50,754 nt of DNA from a virus: positions 1-50,754 of IMG/VR virus record IMGVR_UViG_3300029286_000058; one strand, given 5' to 3'. A program made the translations under genes and the position numbers. Shown here piece by piece: positions 24,334-31,672 of the stretch (positions within the stretch are counted from its first letter, which is position 1; every line of letters begins with the position of its first letter). The notes under the pieces are model-generated. The model searched no databases. It had not been told where the DNA came from and worked only from the letters and a program-made list of their open reading frames with translations.

Positions 24334-24643
24334 TGGGTAAATTCTCCAGTTCGAATAATCGCTGTTTTAAATCTGCTATTTCATCTTTAATCTTATGTTC
24401 CTTATCTCTACAAAATCCCAAATCCTCAATTGCTAATCTATAAGCGCTTAATCTATCTTCCATAGCTTGACCGCAAGCTGTTGCTTCAATAATTAATCCT
24501 CGCATCTTGATTAAAATTTCATTTAATTTAGTTTCGTAATCCTTTAAAGTATCATAAGATAAAGGCTTTAATTGACCTATATCATAGATGAGGTCATCTA
24601 TTTCATAATGAATATTACAGATTAATCTTCTTTTTGGTTTCAT
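24323..24643 (-). CDS. coiled-coil protein, unknown
   Basis: A 106-residue protein starting MKPKRRLICN at the ATG with AAAGGA upstream. Long helical region (KDYETKLNEILIKMRGL, KHKIKDEIADLKQRLFEL). It overlaps the start of the sigma-like gene by eleven bases, so co-translation is likely; it could be a partner or anti-sigma, but nothing in the sequence proves it. Confidence 0.5.
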   Translation of the reverse strand: MKPKRRLICNIHYEIDDLIYDIGQLKPLSYDTLKDYETKLNEILIKMRGLIIEATACGQAMEDRLSAYRLAIEDLGFCRDKEHKIKDEIADLKQRLFELENLPNES

Positions 24644-24647
24644 TTTA

Positions 24648-24956
24648 TTATCCTTTATACCTTTTCCAAGCAAAATTACATGCATTATCTTCTGCTAATT
24701 TATCATCAATTGCATGTTTTATTTCATGCAATAGAACGTACTTATAGGCGTGTAATTTATTATAAATATTTACACTTTTATACCCATTATATGCTAGAAA
24801 TATCCCATGTTTTACTGCTTCATCAATTTGCTTTTTATCTATCGTAATTAATTTAGTTTCTGAATCATACTGTCCAAAACAACATTCTCTTGGAATATGT
24901 CCGATTTTAACCTTTAAATCGTATTTTTTAATATAATAATTTATAGTTTTAGGCAT
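24648..24956 (-). CDS. small HExxH metallopeptidase-like protein
   Basis: A 102-residue protein with HEIKHAID (H77, E78, H81) and a third-ligand candidate E89 in LAEDNACNFA, the arrangement of ImmA/IrrE-type zinc peptidases. It is shorter than ImmA, so it is the core only. Its neighbours are the coiled-coil protein and the sigma factor. ImmA-like proteases cleave repressors, so a regulatory role is possible but unproven. The ATG at 24956 follows GGGGGAAA. Confidence 0.6.
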   Translation of the reverse strand: MPKTINYYIKKYDLKVKIGHIPRECCFGQYDSETKLITIDKKQIDEAVKHGIFLAYNGYKSVNIYNKLHAYKYVLLHEIKHAIDDKLAEDNACNFAWKRYKG

Positions 24957-24957
24957 T

Positions 24958-25329
24958 CTATTTTCCCCCATTCAGATATTTAATAGCTGATTGTAGGATT
25001 TCAATGTCATCTTTTAAATAACCAATAGCTTTATTGCAGTCATCACATAACAAACCTCTAACCCTTTTAGTTATATGACAATGGTCAATACACGCATGTT
25101 TATATCCTTTTGTTCTTATGGGTTTCATTACGTCCCCACATATTTTGCATTGACCGTTTTGGGTTTCGAACATTTCGTTAAATTCTGCCAAATTGATTCC
25201 GTATCGTTTTAATATCTTACAATTTTTAATTACATCATTTATCCTAACTTTATACGTTTTTCTATAATCAATATCATACAAACGTTTTTCTTCTCTATGT
25301 GTTGAAAACCATTCTTTTTTATTAAACAT
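24958..25329 (-). CDS. endonuclease VII-like (HNH) nuclease
   Basis: A 123-residue protein with the endonuclease VII pattern: YGINLAEFNEMFETQNGQC, CKICGDVM, CIDHCHITKRVRGLLC, CNKAIGYLKDD and a final IKYL. T4 endonuclease VII resolves Holliday junctions and debranches DNA before packaging. The C-terminal dimer arm is missing or short, so a homing or general HNH role is also possible. It ends in TAG. Confidence 0.78.
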   Translation of the reverse strand: MFNKKEWFSTHREEKRLYDIDYRKTYKVRINDVIKNCKILKRYGINLAEFNEMFETQNGQCKICGDVMKPIRTKGYKHACIDHCHITKRVRGLLCDDCNKAIGYLKDDIEILQSAIKYLNGGK

Positions 25330-25341
25330 CTGATTTCCTTT

Positions 25342-25470
25342 TTAGCGATAAAATATTAAAACATTAACAATTAATAAAAGAACACCAATTAATTTCCCTT
25401 TAATATCCGGGGTCTGTAAAGATAATCCTAAATAACCTATTAACATCATTATATAAAAAAGTTTATACAT
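25342..25470 (-). CDS. hydrophobic 42-residue membrane peptide
   Basis: ORF with two hydrophobic stretches (LFYIMMLIGYLGLSL and LIGVLLLIVNVLIFYR) separated by a polar turn. AAAAGGA precedes the ATG, and it overlaps the upstream gene by eight bases. Two-span membrane peptide; function unknown. Confidence 0.45.
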   Translation of the reverse strand: MYKLFYIMMLIGYLGLSLQTPDIKGKLIGVLLLIVNVLIFYR

Positions 25471-25630
25471 TTTTTCCTTTTAACATTGATAAATACCCGT
25501 ATCTATCCTTAACAACCTTATATTTATTAATACTTACTTCTTTAATAACTGCGTCTTGCAGAGTAATCAGTTCATAGTCCATCTTCTCATTTTTTCGTAA
25601 AACGGTTATACAATAATTTACTCTTCTCAT
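25463..25630 (-). CDS. small protein, unknown
   Basis: A 55-residue ORF (MRRVNYCITVLRKNEKMDYELI...) with an excellent ribosome-binding site AAGGAGGG. Mixed strand/helix, basic. It follows the recombinase gene by 18 bases. No family recognised. Confidence 0.55.
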   Translation of the reverse strand: MRRVNYCITVLRKNEKMDYELITLQDAVIKEVSINKYKVVKDRYGYLSMLKGKNV

Positions 25631-25648
25631 TTTATCTACCCTCCTTAA

Positions 25649-26467
25649 TTACCCCATTAATTTTTTATAATTGGTTTCTATTGTTTTCTCATCTGGAGAA
25701 ATATATCTAAGAGTGCTTGCCATAGAACTGTGTCCTAAAAGTTTACTAACTGTATTCGCATCCATACCTTTGTTATAAATTAAGTTTCGAGCAAAACTAT
25801 GGCGGAATAGATGAAAAAAACAGTTACGACCTAAATATTTTGCAAAAACTTTTGGCATATAGTTTAATATTCCTAATGTAACATTGAAAGCCGAATTAAC
25901 TTCTGGTTCTGATAAAAAATAAGTCTGTATCTCTTTTGCAGTTTTTGCTGTGTAATACGTAATTCGCTGTTTTTTTCCTTTGCCATGTATTAATACAGAA
26001 TTATTAGTGAAATCAAAATCTGCTCGCTTTAATTTTAAAATTTCAGATTTTCTGCAACCACTATGATATAAAAAATGCACTAAAGCAGTTAATTTAGTTG
26101 AATTCATCAACCTATGATTGTGTGTTATCATTTTAGATATTACTAAATCGAGTTCTTCTTCCTTTATATATACTGGTATATTCGTTTCTGCCTTTATCAA
26201 TTTTATGAAATTCCAAGCATTATCTTCTTTCTTCATTTGCATAAATTCATTGTAGTATGAACGTCCAGAACGTATAAATTGAGATTTAGAATTATCTTTA
26301 TATTGATTCTCTGTGAAAAATTGAGTTATAGTTTCTTGAGTAAATGATTCTAGTCCTTTAGTCTGCAAATAATTAAGCCATATCCTAATAACATTGTGGT
26401 AGTTAATGCTAAGAGAACGGGCAACTAAATATTCTTTGTATTTGATTAACTGCTCTTTAATAATCAT
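25649..26467 (-). CDS. tyrosine recombinase / integrase
   Basis: A 272-residue XerC/D-type recombinase. A SAM-like N-terminal core-binding domain spans about 1-95. Catalytic residues: R139 in YHSGCRKSEIL, a Lys in HGKGKKQR (around 163), H219 and R222 in FHLFRHSFARN, H246 in LLGHSSMA and Y255 in TLRYIS. It could integrate the phage or resolve genome multimers. No attachment site or repressor was identified, so a temperate lifestyle is not established. Its start abuts the RuvB-like gene by one base. Confidence 0.85.
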   Translation of the reverse strand: MIIKEQLIKYKEYLVARSLSINYHNVIRIWLNYLQTKGLESFTQETITQFFTENQYKDNSKSQFIRSGRSYYNEFMQMKKEDNAWNFIKLIKAETNIPVYIKEEELDLVISKMITHNHRLMNSTKLTALVHFLYHSGCRKSEILKLKRADFDFTNNSVLIHGKGKKQRITYYTAKTAKEIQTYFLSEPEVNSAFNVTLGILNYMPKVFAKYLGRNCFFHLFRHSFARNLIYNKGMDANTVSKLLGHSSMASTLRYISPDEKTIETNYKKLMG

Positions 26468-27462
26468 TATTCCACCCCATATAAGAATTTCTTGCCCAAC
26501 TCAGTTATCATTCTCCCAGATTTTCCTCGAGCAATTAATCCCTGTCTACATAAATAAGGTTCTGTTAATTGTTTATATTCTGCTTTAGTCATATTTCCGA
26601 TTACTGATAAATATTCCTCTCCTACTCCTTTGCCATTTGCACTTTCCAATGCTTTTAAAATCCTAATATCGACATCACTTAATCCTTCTTTAATAATTCT
26701 GTTCATTTTTAAAACTCTATTCAAATCTCCATTGGTTGCGATATAGTAATCAAACAAAGCGATTGCTAAACGTGGCGTATATCGGACGTTCTTGCTTATC
26801 GTATCATAATCCGCTTCTGAAACATTCGCTTGATGAACCTGATTATTATATTGTTTTAATAATTTAATTATATCTTCTGCTGAATAATCTTCTAAATAAA
26901 TTTTGCAAGCAATCCTATCCAAAAATGGTTGACATCTTTTTGATAATACATAAGTGTCCGTCGTAGCACCAACCAGAATAAACTTTCTTATATTCAACCC
27001 ATTAAATTTAAAATCTTCTATTATCGGGAGCATATAAGTTAAAACATCTTTTGATAATTCTGCTATTTCATCAATAAATAAAACATTGGCTAATTTAGTG
27101 TCCTGCTGTTTAACTAAAAAATCATTCATTGTATCAATTGTAAAATTACTGCCTACATATACATTAAAATTTAATCCCATTTCTTTTGCAATTATCCCTG
27201 CTAACGTAGTCTTGCCATAACCGGCATTACCCATTAAAAGAAAATGCTTGGCGAATCCCTTAGAGATTAGTTCGATAGTTAATTTCGCTTTATCTTTAGC
27301 CCTATCTTGCGAAATATAATCGTCGAATGTTTCGGGTCTAAACATAAATTTTGTGGGTTGTGTAGATTGCTGAATGTATTGCGGTTCAGCATTTTTTCCG
27401 CCAAATACTTTATTTCCCCACTCTAACAAAGTAGTTATTCCAAATATGTCGAAAAAATCCAT
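26467..27462 (-). CDS. RuvB-like AAA+ branch-migration motor
   Basis: A 331-residue AAA+ protein with RuvB architecture: FRPETFDDYISQDRAKDK, Walker A GNAGYGKTT (78-86), Walker B VLFIDEI (D131/E132), sensor 1 LVGATTDTY, arginine-finger region RCQPFLDR, sensor 2 RYTPRLA, and a C-terminal winged helix (YLSVIGNMTKAEYKQLTEPYL). RuvB drives branch migration of Holliday junctions with RuvA. No RuvA is visible here, but a RuvC-like gene is at 1.2-1.75 kb. Loader-type AAA+ functions remain possible. It begins a transcription unit behind the GCGTAAA motif. Confidence 0.82.
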   Translation of the reverse strand: MDFFDIFGITTLLEWGNKVFGGKNAEPQYIQQSTQPTKFMFRPETFDDYISQDRAKDKAKLTIELISKGFAKHFLLMGNAGYGKTTLAGIIAKEMGLNFNVYVGSNFTIDTMNDFLVKQQDTKLANVLFIDEIAELSKDVLTYMLPIIEDFKFNGLNIRKFILVGATTDTYVLSKRCQPFLDRIACKIYLEDYSAEDIIKLLKQYNNQVHQANVSEADYDTISKNVRYTPRLAIALFDYYIATNGDLNRVLKMNRIIKEGLSDVDIRILKALESANGKGVGEEYLSVIGNMTKAEYKQLTEPYLCRQGLIARGKSGRMITELGKKFLYGVE

Positions 27463-27481
27463 AATTTATCCTTTCTAAGTA

Positions 27482-27502
27482 AGTATATCATAAACTTTAC
27501 GC
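27482..27502 (-). promoter_or_regulatory. promoter-like motif GCGTAAA-N8-TATACTT
   Basis: On the minus strand GCGTAAA (27496-27502), eight bases, then TATACT (27482-27487), with TG one base before. It matches the element upstream of the metallophosphoesterase in both sequence and spacing. It lies about 20 bases before the RuvB-like ATG, with AAAGGA between. Confidence 0.5.
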
Positions 27503-27529
27503 AAAATTTATTAAAACAATAAATTATAA

Positions 27530-27706
27530 TTAATCGTCATTCCGGAAAAAATCTTGCCAATCTTTATCATAATCATTTCCAATGAAATGGTTTTTTCCAC
27601 ACGTAATTGAAGTTTCACTTGTTATATAAAGATAAACTGTGTAAATATCATACCATTTATTACATTCGAAACAAAATACTTCTTTATTTTTATTATTTAT
27701 TATCAT
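27530..27706 (-). CDS. small zinc-binding protein
   Basis: A 58-residue protein starting MIINNKNKEVFCFECNKW, with CFEC near the start and a later single Cys (TCGKNHF), ending acidic. The ATG at 27706 has AAAGGA six bases upstream; an ATG at 27736 overlapping the HNH stop, also with AAAGG upstream, is equally possible. Function unknown. Confidence 0.5.
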   Translation of the reverse strand: MIINNKNKEVFCFECNKWYDIYTVYLYITSETSITCGKNHFIGNDYDKDWQDFFRNDD

Positions 27707-27735
27707 TTTTAGTCCTTTATTTAAAACTACATACA

Positions 27736-28314
27736 TTATTTACCTTTATAAAAACTTGATTTTTCTAAATTATCTTTAGCCCATAAAGGTTGCAAATTAG
27801 TATAATTAAAACATAGGGCTTGTTCTCCCGGCTTACTTAAATCGTAACTGCTACAAGGTCTTATATGGTCAATATGCCACTCTTTCATATTTCTACCATT
27901 CCAACCTGTTCCCCAATTATCCCAAGTCATACCTAATAAAAATTTTTTCTCTAAATACTTTCTAGCAAAATCTACACTACAACCTAATAACTTTATAGAA
28001 TGTTCTGATTTAACTATTCCTTTTAATACTTCTTGAATTCTCGTTCTTAAACTACTGGCTATCTTAAAATTTATATCTGTTTTTCTTTTGTTTCTGCTAT
28101 AATTATTTATTTCTATTTGTCTGACAAATAAACATTCGTTACATCTACAATTTAATTTATCTTTTCTTGAATTATCTAGTTTAAAATTTTCCACGGGCAA
28201 TTCTTCTTGGCAATCTAGGCATTTTTTAATTCCGTTTATAGCAAGAGAACCTCTTGGTTTATTTTTATATAACTTATCTTTGTAGTAGTATTTCATTCTC
28301 GATTTTCTTATCAT
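27736..28314 (-). CDS. HNH homing endonuclease (DHI-PC family)
   Basis: A 192-residue protein with a mid-N-terminal zinc pair (CLDCQEELP...CRCNEC) and the family core: SSLRTRIQEVLKG, IKLLGCSVDFA, an expanded segment GTGWNGRNMKEWHIDHIRPC, then CFNYTNLQPLW. The insert before the DHI motif (GWNGRN) is not seen in the other copies. It overlaps the upstream mini-gene by four bases. Confidence 0.83.
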   Translation of the reverse strand: MIRKSRMKYYYKDKLYKNKPRGSLAINGIKKCLDCQEELPVENFKLDNSRKDKLNCRCNECLFVRQIEINNYSRNKRKTDINFKIASSLRTRIQEVLKGIVKSEHSIKLLGCSVDFARKYLEKKFLLGMTWDNWGTGWNGRNMKEWHIDHIRPCSSYDLSKPGEQALCFNYTNLQPLWAKDNLEKSSFYKGK

Positions 28315-28472
28315 TTCTTTTCTTTGGTCTGTTTTAACTTAAATCCTTGTAGATGTTTTTTAATATTCTTTAGTCGATTAAGAATATCTTGTAAATAAAC
28401 ACCCTGCTTTAATTCATTTAAGCAATATTCAAATAATTCGTATTTATTTTCTATGATATGTTTTTTATTCAT
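28311..28472 (-). CDS. small helical protein, unknown
   Basis: A 53-residue charged helical ORF (MNKKHIIENKYELFEYCLNEL...). Its stop overlaps the HNH start (ATGA), and the start follows AAGGATATAA. No family recognised. Confidence 0.45.
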   Translation of the reverse strand: MNKKHIIENKYELFEYCLNELKQGVYLQDILNRLKNIKKHLQGFKLKQTKEKK

Positions 28473-28480
28473 TTATATCC

Positions 28481-28735
28481 TTATAATAGTTTCTTTTTTA
28501 AATAATATGTTCTTAATACTCTTTTGGCTTCACTAAAACGTCTTTCCTCTTTAGTCATTGTAGGAATCTTAATTCTTCCTTTGTGATTATCTAAATATTT
28601 TCTTATTTTTATTGCGTTATCAATTACATCAAGTTCAGTATAATATTCCATATCTCCTCTGCTGACCTTTTTTTGTAATCTTGCTTCCGCAAATTCAAAT
28701 ATATTTCCTATCGCAATAAACTTTTTCGTATTCAT
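28481..28735 (-). CDS. basic helical protein, unknown
   Basis: An 84-residue Lys/Arg-rich protein (ARLQKKVSRGDMEYY, TMTKEERRFSEAKRVL). A strongly purine-rich AAAGGGGGGAA precedes the ATG. No family recognised. Confidence 0.55.
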   Translation of the reverse strand: MNTKKFIAIGNIFEFAEARLQKKVSRGDMEYYTELDVIDNAIKIRKYLDNHKGRIKIPTMTKEERRFSEAKRVLRTYYLKKKLL

Positions 28736-28747
28736 TATTCCCCCCTT

Positions 28748-28882
28748 TTAAATTACAAAACTTTTTAAATATTCTTTTACTTTTTCTTCAATCATTTCAA
28801 AATCAGTTATAACTAATCCGTTTCCGTCTAAACATTCTCTACAATGTTTTTCACAACTAATACAAATATATTTTCTTTTCAT
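28748..28882 (-). CDS. Cys/His mini-protein
   Basis: A 44-residue ORF: MKRKYICISCEKHCREC, then an acidic helical tail (MIEEKVKEYLK). AAGGAG sits before the ATG. A four-Cys/His zinc site is likely. Function unknown. Confidence 0.5.
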   Translation of the reverse strand: MKRKYICISCEKHCRECLDGNGLVITDFEMIEEKVKEYLKSFVI

Positions 28883-28900
28883 TTTAACTCCTTATCTTGT

Positions 28901-29917
28901 TTAGAATTCTCCATTGATTGATAATCCGTTTTCTTCTATTCCAATGGATATAACATTTCCCTTTTTATCAACTACTCTAGTGATTACTGGGCTAACACCT
29001 AATCTAGTTTCAATCGCTTTTACTCTTTGATTAGTATTCTCTATTAATTTTTCTTCGTAACTCTTACCAATCTTAAATAAAAATTTTACTCCTATTTCTG
29101 ATACTTTAGCCCTAGTAAAGTTCTGCTGAATATATGGGGTTATTGATAAATGTTTGCTATCATATACTCTAACACCTAATTCTGCAACTACTTGGGTTTT
29201 TTCTAATCTACCAACTCGGTTGCTTAAATCGTCAACTCTTGAATTTGTAGAATTAATATTATTTTTTAAATTAATATCTTCCTTTTGTAAATTATTAACT
29301 ACTTCTGGGTCTACATCTTTTCCATTTTCTCCATTAACCCCATTCGTTCCATTAAGTCCGTCAAAATAATCTACATTCTTAATAGGAGTATATCCGGCTT
29401 TTCCTGTTTTGCCTCTGTCGCCTTTATCTCCTTTAGCCCCTTTATCTCCTTTATCGCCCTTTAATCCGTCTTTTCCGTCTATACCATTTGTTCCGTCAAC
29501 TCCATTAAACCCTTGCAATCCTTGTATTCCCGGGTCGCCTTGCAATCCATTAAGTCCGTCTTTACCATTAATCCCAGATAGTCCTTGAATTCCCTGTATG
29601 CCTTGCAAACCCTGTAATCCGTCTTTACCATTGGTTCCGTTTATTCCGGAAACCCCCTGTATTCCTTGTAAACCAGTATCTCCTTTATCACCTTTTAGTC
29701 CACATATATCCCTCGGGTCTGTCCAAGTTCCTACACTATTACTGCCATGGTTTTCTCCTGTGCTAACAAAAATATCTCCCTTATCTCCATTGTTATTATC
29801 TGTAACTCCCCCGGCAAAAGCATTAGTCATTCCGCTAACTAAAACTGCAATTAAAACTAATCCTAATATGAATATTGTTCCGTCAAACTTTTTGATAAAC
29901 TCATTTAACTTTAACAT
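28901..29917 (-). CDS. exported collagen-like protein
   Basis: A 338-residue protein. Residues 13-36 are a hydrophobic signal or anchor ending in a cleavage-like TNAFA. Residues about 70-200 are collagen-type Gly-X-Y repeats rich in GDKGDKG and GLQGIQG. A short coiled coil follows (NNLQKEDINLKNN, RVDDLSNRVGRLEK), then a beta-rich C-terminal domain and a second helix (IENTNQRVKAIETRLG). It is trimeric in design and would sit outside the membrane. It lies in the early region, away from the virion genes, so it may be a host-surface protein made during infection or lysogeny rather than a tail fibre. Confidence 0.78.
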   Translation of the reverse strand: MLKLNEFIKKFDGTIFILGLVLIAVLVSGMTNAFAGGVTDNNNGDKGDIFVSTGENHGSNSVGTWTDPRDICGLKGDKGDTGLQGIQGVSGINGTNGKDGLQGLQGIQGIQGLSGINGKDGLNGLQGDPGIQGLQGFNGVDGTNGIDGKDGLKGDKGDKGAKGDKGDRGKTGKAGYTPIKNVDYFDGLNGTNGVNGENGKDVDPEVVNNLQKEDINLKNNINSTNSRVDDLSNRVGRLEKTQVVAELGVRVYDSKHLSITPYIQQNFTRAKVSEIGVKFLFKIGKSYEEKLIENTNQRVKAIETRLGVSPVITRVVDKKGNVISIGIEENGLSINGEF

Positions 29918-29930
29918 TTTGTTCTCCTTT

Positions 29931-30071
29931 TTAGTTATCCCAATTATTAATCTCTAATCGAAAACAATATTTCCTGTGGTAAAAACACCATTCTATTTTT
30001 ATCCCAAATAGTCTGATGTATGATATTTGATATTTTCCAACTATTGATTTTTTATAATCTAAAATATCCAT
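29931..30071 (-). CDS. small basic protein, unknown
   Basis: A 46-residue ORF (MDILDYKKSIVGKYQISYIRL...) with AAAGGA before the ATG. Basic and strand-rich, with two cysteines. It fills the gap before the collagen-like gene. No family recognised. Confidence 0.45.
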   Translation of the reverse strand: MDILDYKKSIVGKYQISYIRLFGIKIEWCFYHRKYCFRLEINNWDN

Positions 30072-30078
30072 ATTTCCT

Positions 30079-30219
30079 TTACAATGGGTCATAATGATAC
30101 TTCTTAATAAAATTACTCAATACCCTTTTTAATTGATAAGTATTTCTTTCTATATATCTGTATCTAAAAACTCTTAATAAATCTACTGCTTCTTTTTTTC
30201 TACCAAATACCCTAATCAT
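30079..30219 (-). CDS. small Arg-rich protein, unknown
   Basis: A 46-residue basic ORF (MIRVFGRKKEAVDLLRVFRYRY...). AAAGGAG lies about nine bases before the ATG, and the ATG overlaps the upstream TGA (ATGA). Helical; nucleic-acid binding possible from charge. Confidence 0.5.
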   Translation of the reverse strand: MIRVFGRKKEAVDLLRVFRYRYIERNTYQLKRVLSNFIKKYHYDPL

Positions 30220-30578
30220 TTCTCACTCTCCTTTATTCTCTGTTTCGCTTCTATATATATCGGAATCAATAATACTCTTAAATCTATTTCACTATGGTTA
30301 ATTTCCCACCAAACTTTTTCTTCTCCTACTTTTTCAATATCGTTTATCATACTTGATATAAGTATATTGTCTATCTGTTCATTCATGCCCTCTGTTTCAT
30401 TTTGGATTTCGTTATGTTCCCTGTGGTCATTATCCAATCTTTCTTGGTCTGCTAAATAGTCTGCTGATTCTTTAAATAACATAGTTCCACCGCATATATC
30501 ACATTCGGTAGATTCCATAATTTCATTTTCTAGCACTTCTTTTTGATAATTACAATTTGTGCATTTTATTTTAATCAT
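30216..30578 (-). CDS. zinc-ribbon protein with acidic helical tail
   Basis: A 120-residue protein: CTNCNYQK and CDICGGTML form a ribbon at residues 6-33, then a long acidic stretch (DQERLDNDHREHNEIQN) and a helical C terminus. No catalytic residues are evident. Function unknown. Confidence 0.6.
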   Translation of the reverse strand: MIKIKCTNCNYQKEVLENEIMESTECDICGGTMLFKESADYLADQERLDNDHREHNEIQNETEGMNEQIDNILISSMINDIEKVGEEKVWWEINHSEIDLRVLLIPIYIEAKQRIKESEK

Positions 30579-30587
30579 TATATCCTC

Positions 30588-30776
30588 TTATATTTGTCCT
30601 ACTAAAACAGGTCTTTCATTCTTAATTACCCATTCATCAACCACGACATCCACTCCGGCTTCAAGAAATTCCCTTTTCTTATTCTCTGCTTCCTCTAATG
30701 ATTCTGTATCTTTAATACGTATTTTTTTATTTTCTGCTTTTAATATTACGCTAATTTCAAACCATTTAGTATTCAT
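30588..30776 (-). CDS. small protein, unknown
   Basis: A 62-residue protein: strand (WFEISVILKAENKKIRI), helix (LEEAENKKREFLEAG), strand (VDVVVDEWVI). The compact alpha/beta pattern resembles small phage RNP-like or inhibitor folds, but no family is recognised. Confidence 0.5.
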   Translation of the reverse strand: MNTKWFEISVILKAENKKIRIKDTESLEEAENKKREFLEAGVDVVVDEWVIKNERPVLVGQI

Positions 30777-30793
30777 ATATTACTCCTTTCTAC

Positions 30794-30976
30794 TTAATCA
30801 TATAACGCATTTTCTTTGTCTACTATGTTCCCGGCTATTGCTAATTCCCGGCGTTCCGCTTCCTTGAGCAATAATTCATACCTTACAATATCATTCCCGG
30901 AAAAGCATTCGGTAATATAAATCTGTCGATATAATCCTTTTAACTCTGCTTTAATCTGCTTATTAGTCAATAACAT
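30794..30976 (-). CDS. small helical protein, unknown
   Basis: A 60-residue mostly helical protein (NKQIKAELKGLYRQIYI, RYELLLKEAERRELA). It adjoins the next gene with no gap. Contains several CCGG tetramers, which are unusually dense from here to about 34.9 kb. Confidence 0.5.
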   Translation of the reverse strand: MLLTNKQIKAELKGLYRQIYITECFSGNDIVRYELLLKEAERRELAIAGNIVDKENALYD

Positions 30977-31231
30977 TTATTTCTCCTTTCTTATTACATC
31001 AAATCCCCATTCACCATAATCTAACAAATAATTTAGTTTTTCTTCTATTGTTTTAAAATTTTCATTCAAAAACTCATATATACTTACTTCTTTGTCCTCT
31101 CCATTGTCGTCTATACACCCGGTAAAGTCTATATCGTGATAATCTGCCAATGCTTTTACAATATCCGCTTTTGTTTTAAATACCCGACTTTCCATTATTC
31201 CCATTCCCTGACGGTCAATTATACGATACAT
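30977..31231 (-). CDS. small protein, unknown
   Basis: An 84-residue protein from the ATG at 31231, with AAAAGGAG six bases upstream. MYRIIDRQGMGIMESRVF and the acidic C-terminal half (DDNGEDKEVSIYEFLNENF) suggest a folded alpha/beta domain. No family recognised. Confidence 0.5.
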   Translation of the reverse strand: MYRIIDRQGMGIMESRVFKTKADIVKALADYHDIDFTGCIDDNGEDKEVSIYEFLNENFKTIEEKLNYLLDYGEWGFDVIRKEK

Positions 31232-31244
31232 TTTATTCTCCTTT

Positions 31245-31412
31245 TTAAAGTATACCATTTTCTTTAAATTCTCTAAGCAACCCAAACTTTTTTCCAAGTA
31301 TTCTAAAATATTCTGCTTTATCGCAAACATCCTGTATACTTAAAGATAAATTGCTTTGCCTATACTGCCATTCAATAGCTTCTTGTCTTGCTTCTTCTTT
31401 TGTTTTAATCAT
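31245..31412 (-). CDS. small helical protein, unknown
   Basis: A 55-residue ORF (MIKTKEEARQEAIEWQYRQ...) whose ATG overlaps the preceding stop by eight bases. Helix-turn-helix-like content (LSIQDVCDKAEYFRILGKKF) is suggestive of DNA binding but too short to be sure. Confidence 0.45.
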   Translation of the reverse strand: MIKTKEEARQEAIEWQYRQSNLSLSIQDVCDKAEYFRILGKKFGLLREFKENGIL

Positions 31413-31614
31413 TTGTTATTCCTTTCTTTATAACAATGGTTCTTTCTTCTTCTAATATCTTTAAAAATAAACTTTCCGGCTTGGTTTTTTCTTCTTTTTC
31501 TGCCTTCACCTGCTTGAAAAAATCCGGCTCTAAAACTTCCTTACCTAAATTTATTTTCTGCCATATCCTTAAATAAGTCGTATCTGTGTTTTCTATATTG
31601 TGGGTTCTAATCAT
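31405..31614 (-). CDS. small protein, unknown
   Basis: A 69-residue charged protein (DFFKQVKAEKEEKTKPES, LKILEEERTIVIKKG). It is the first gene behind the promoter at 31643-31672, with AAAAGGAG before the ATG. No family recognised. Confidence 0.5.
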   Translation of the reverse strand: MIRTHNIENTDTTYLRIWQKINLGKEVLEPDFFKQVKAEKEEKTKPESLFLKILEEERTIVIKKGITND

Positions 31615-31642
31615 TTTAATATCTCCTTTTTAATTATAAGTA

Positions 31643-31672
31643 AGTATAACATATCTAATGCCCCTTTGTCAA
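31643..31672 (-). promoter_or_regulatory. sigma-70-type promoter with dyad over the -35
   Basis: Minus strand: TTGACA (31667-31672), 18 bases, TATACT (31643-31648), with an extended TG one base before the -10. The -35 lies inside the inverted repeat CCCCTTGACAAAGGGG, which could be an operator. The -35 overlaps the 3' end of the upstream gene. It drives the genes from 31.6 kb leftwards. Confidence 0.7.

Noticed and set aside
25649-26467. Firm call of a temperate lifestyle from the tyrosine recombinase
   Set aside because: No repressor, excisionase or attachment site could be identified; the recombinase could equally resolve genome multimers.
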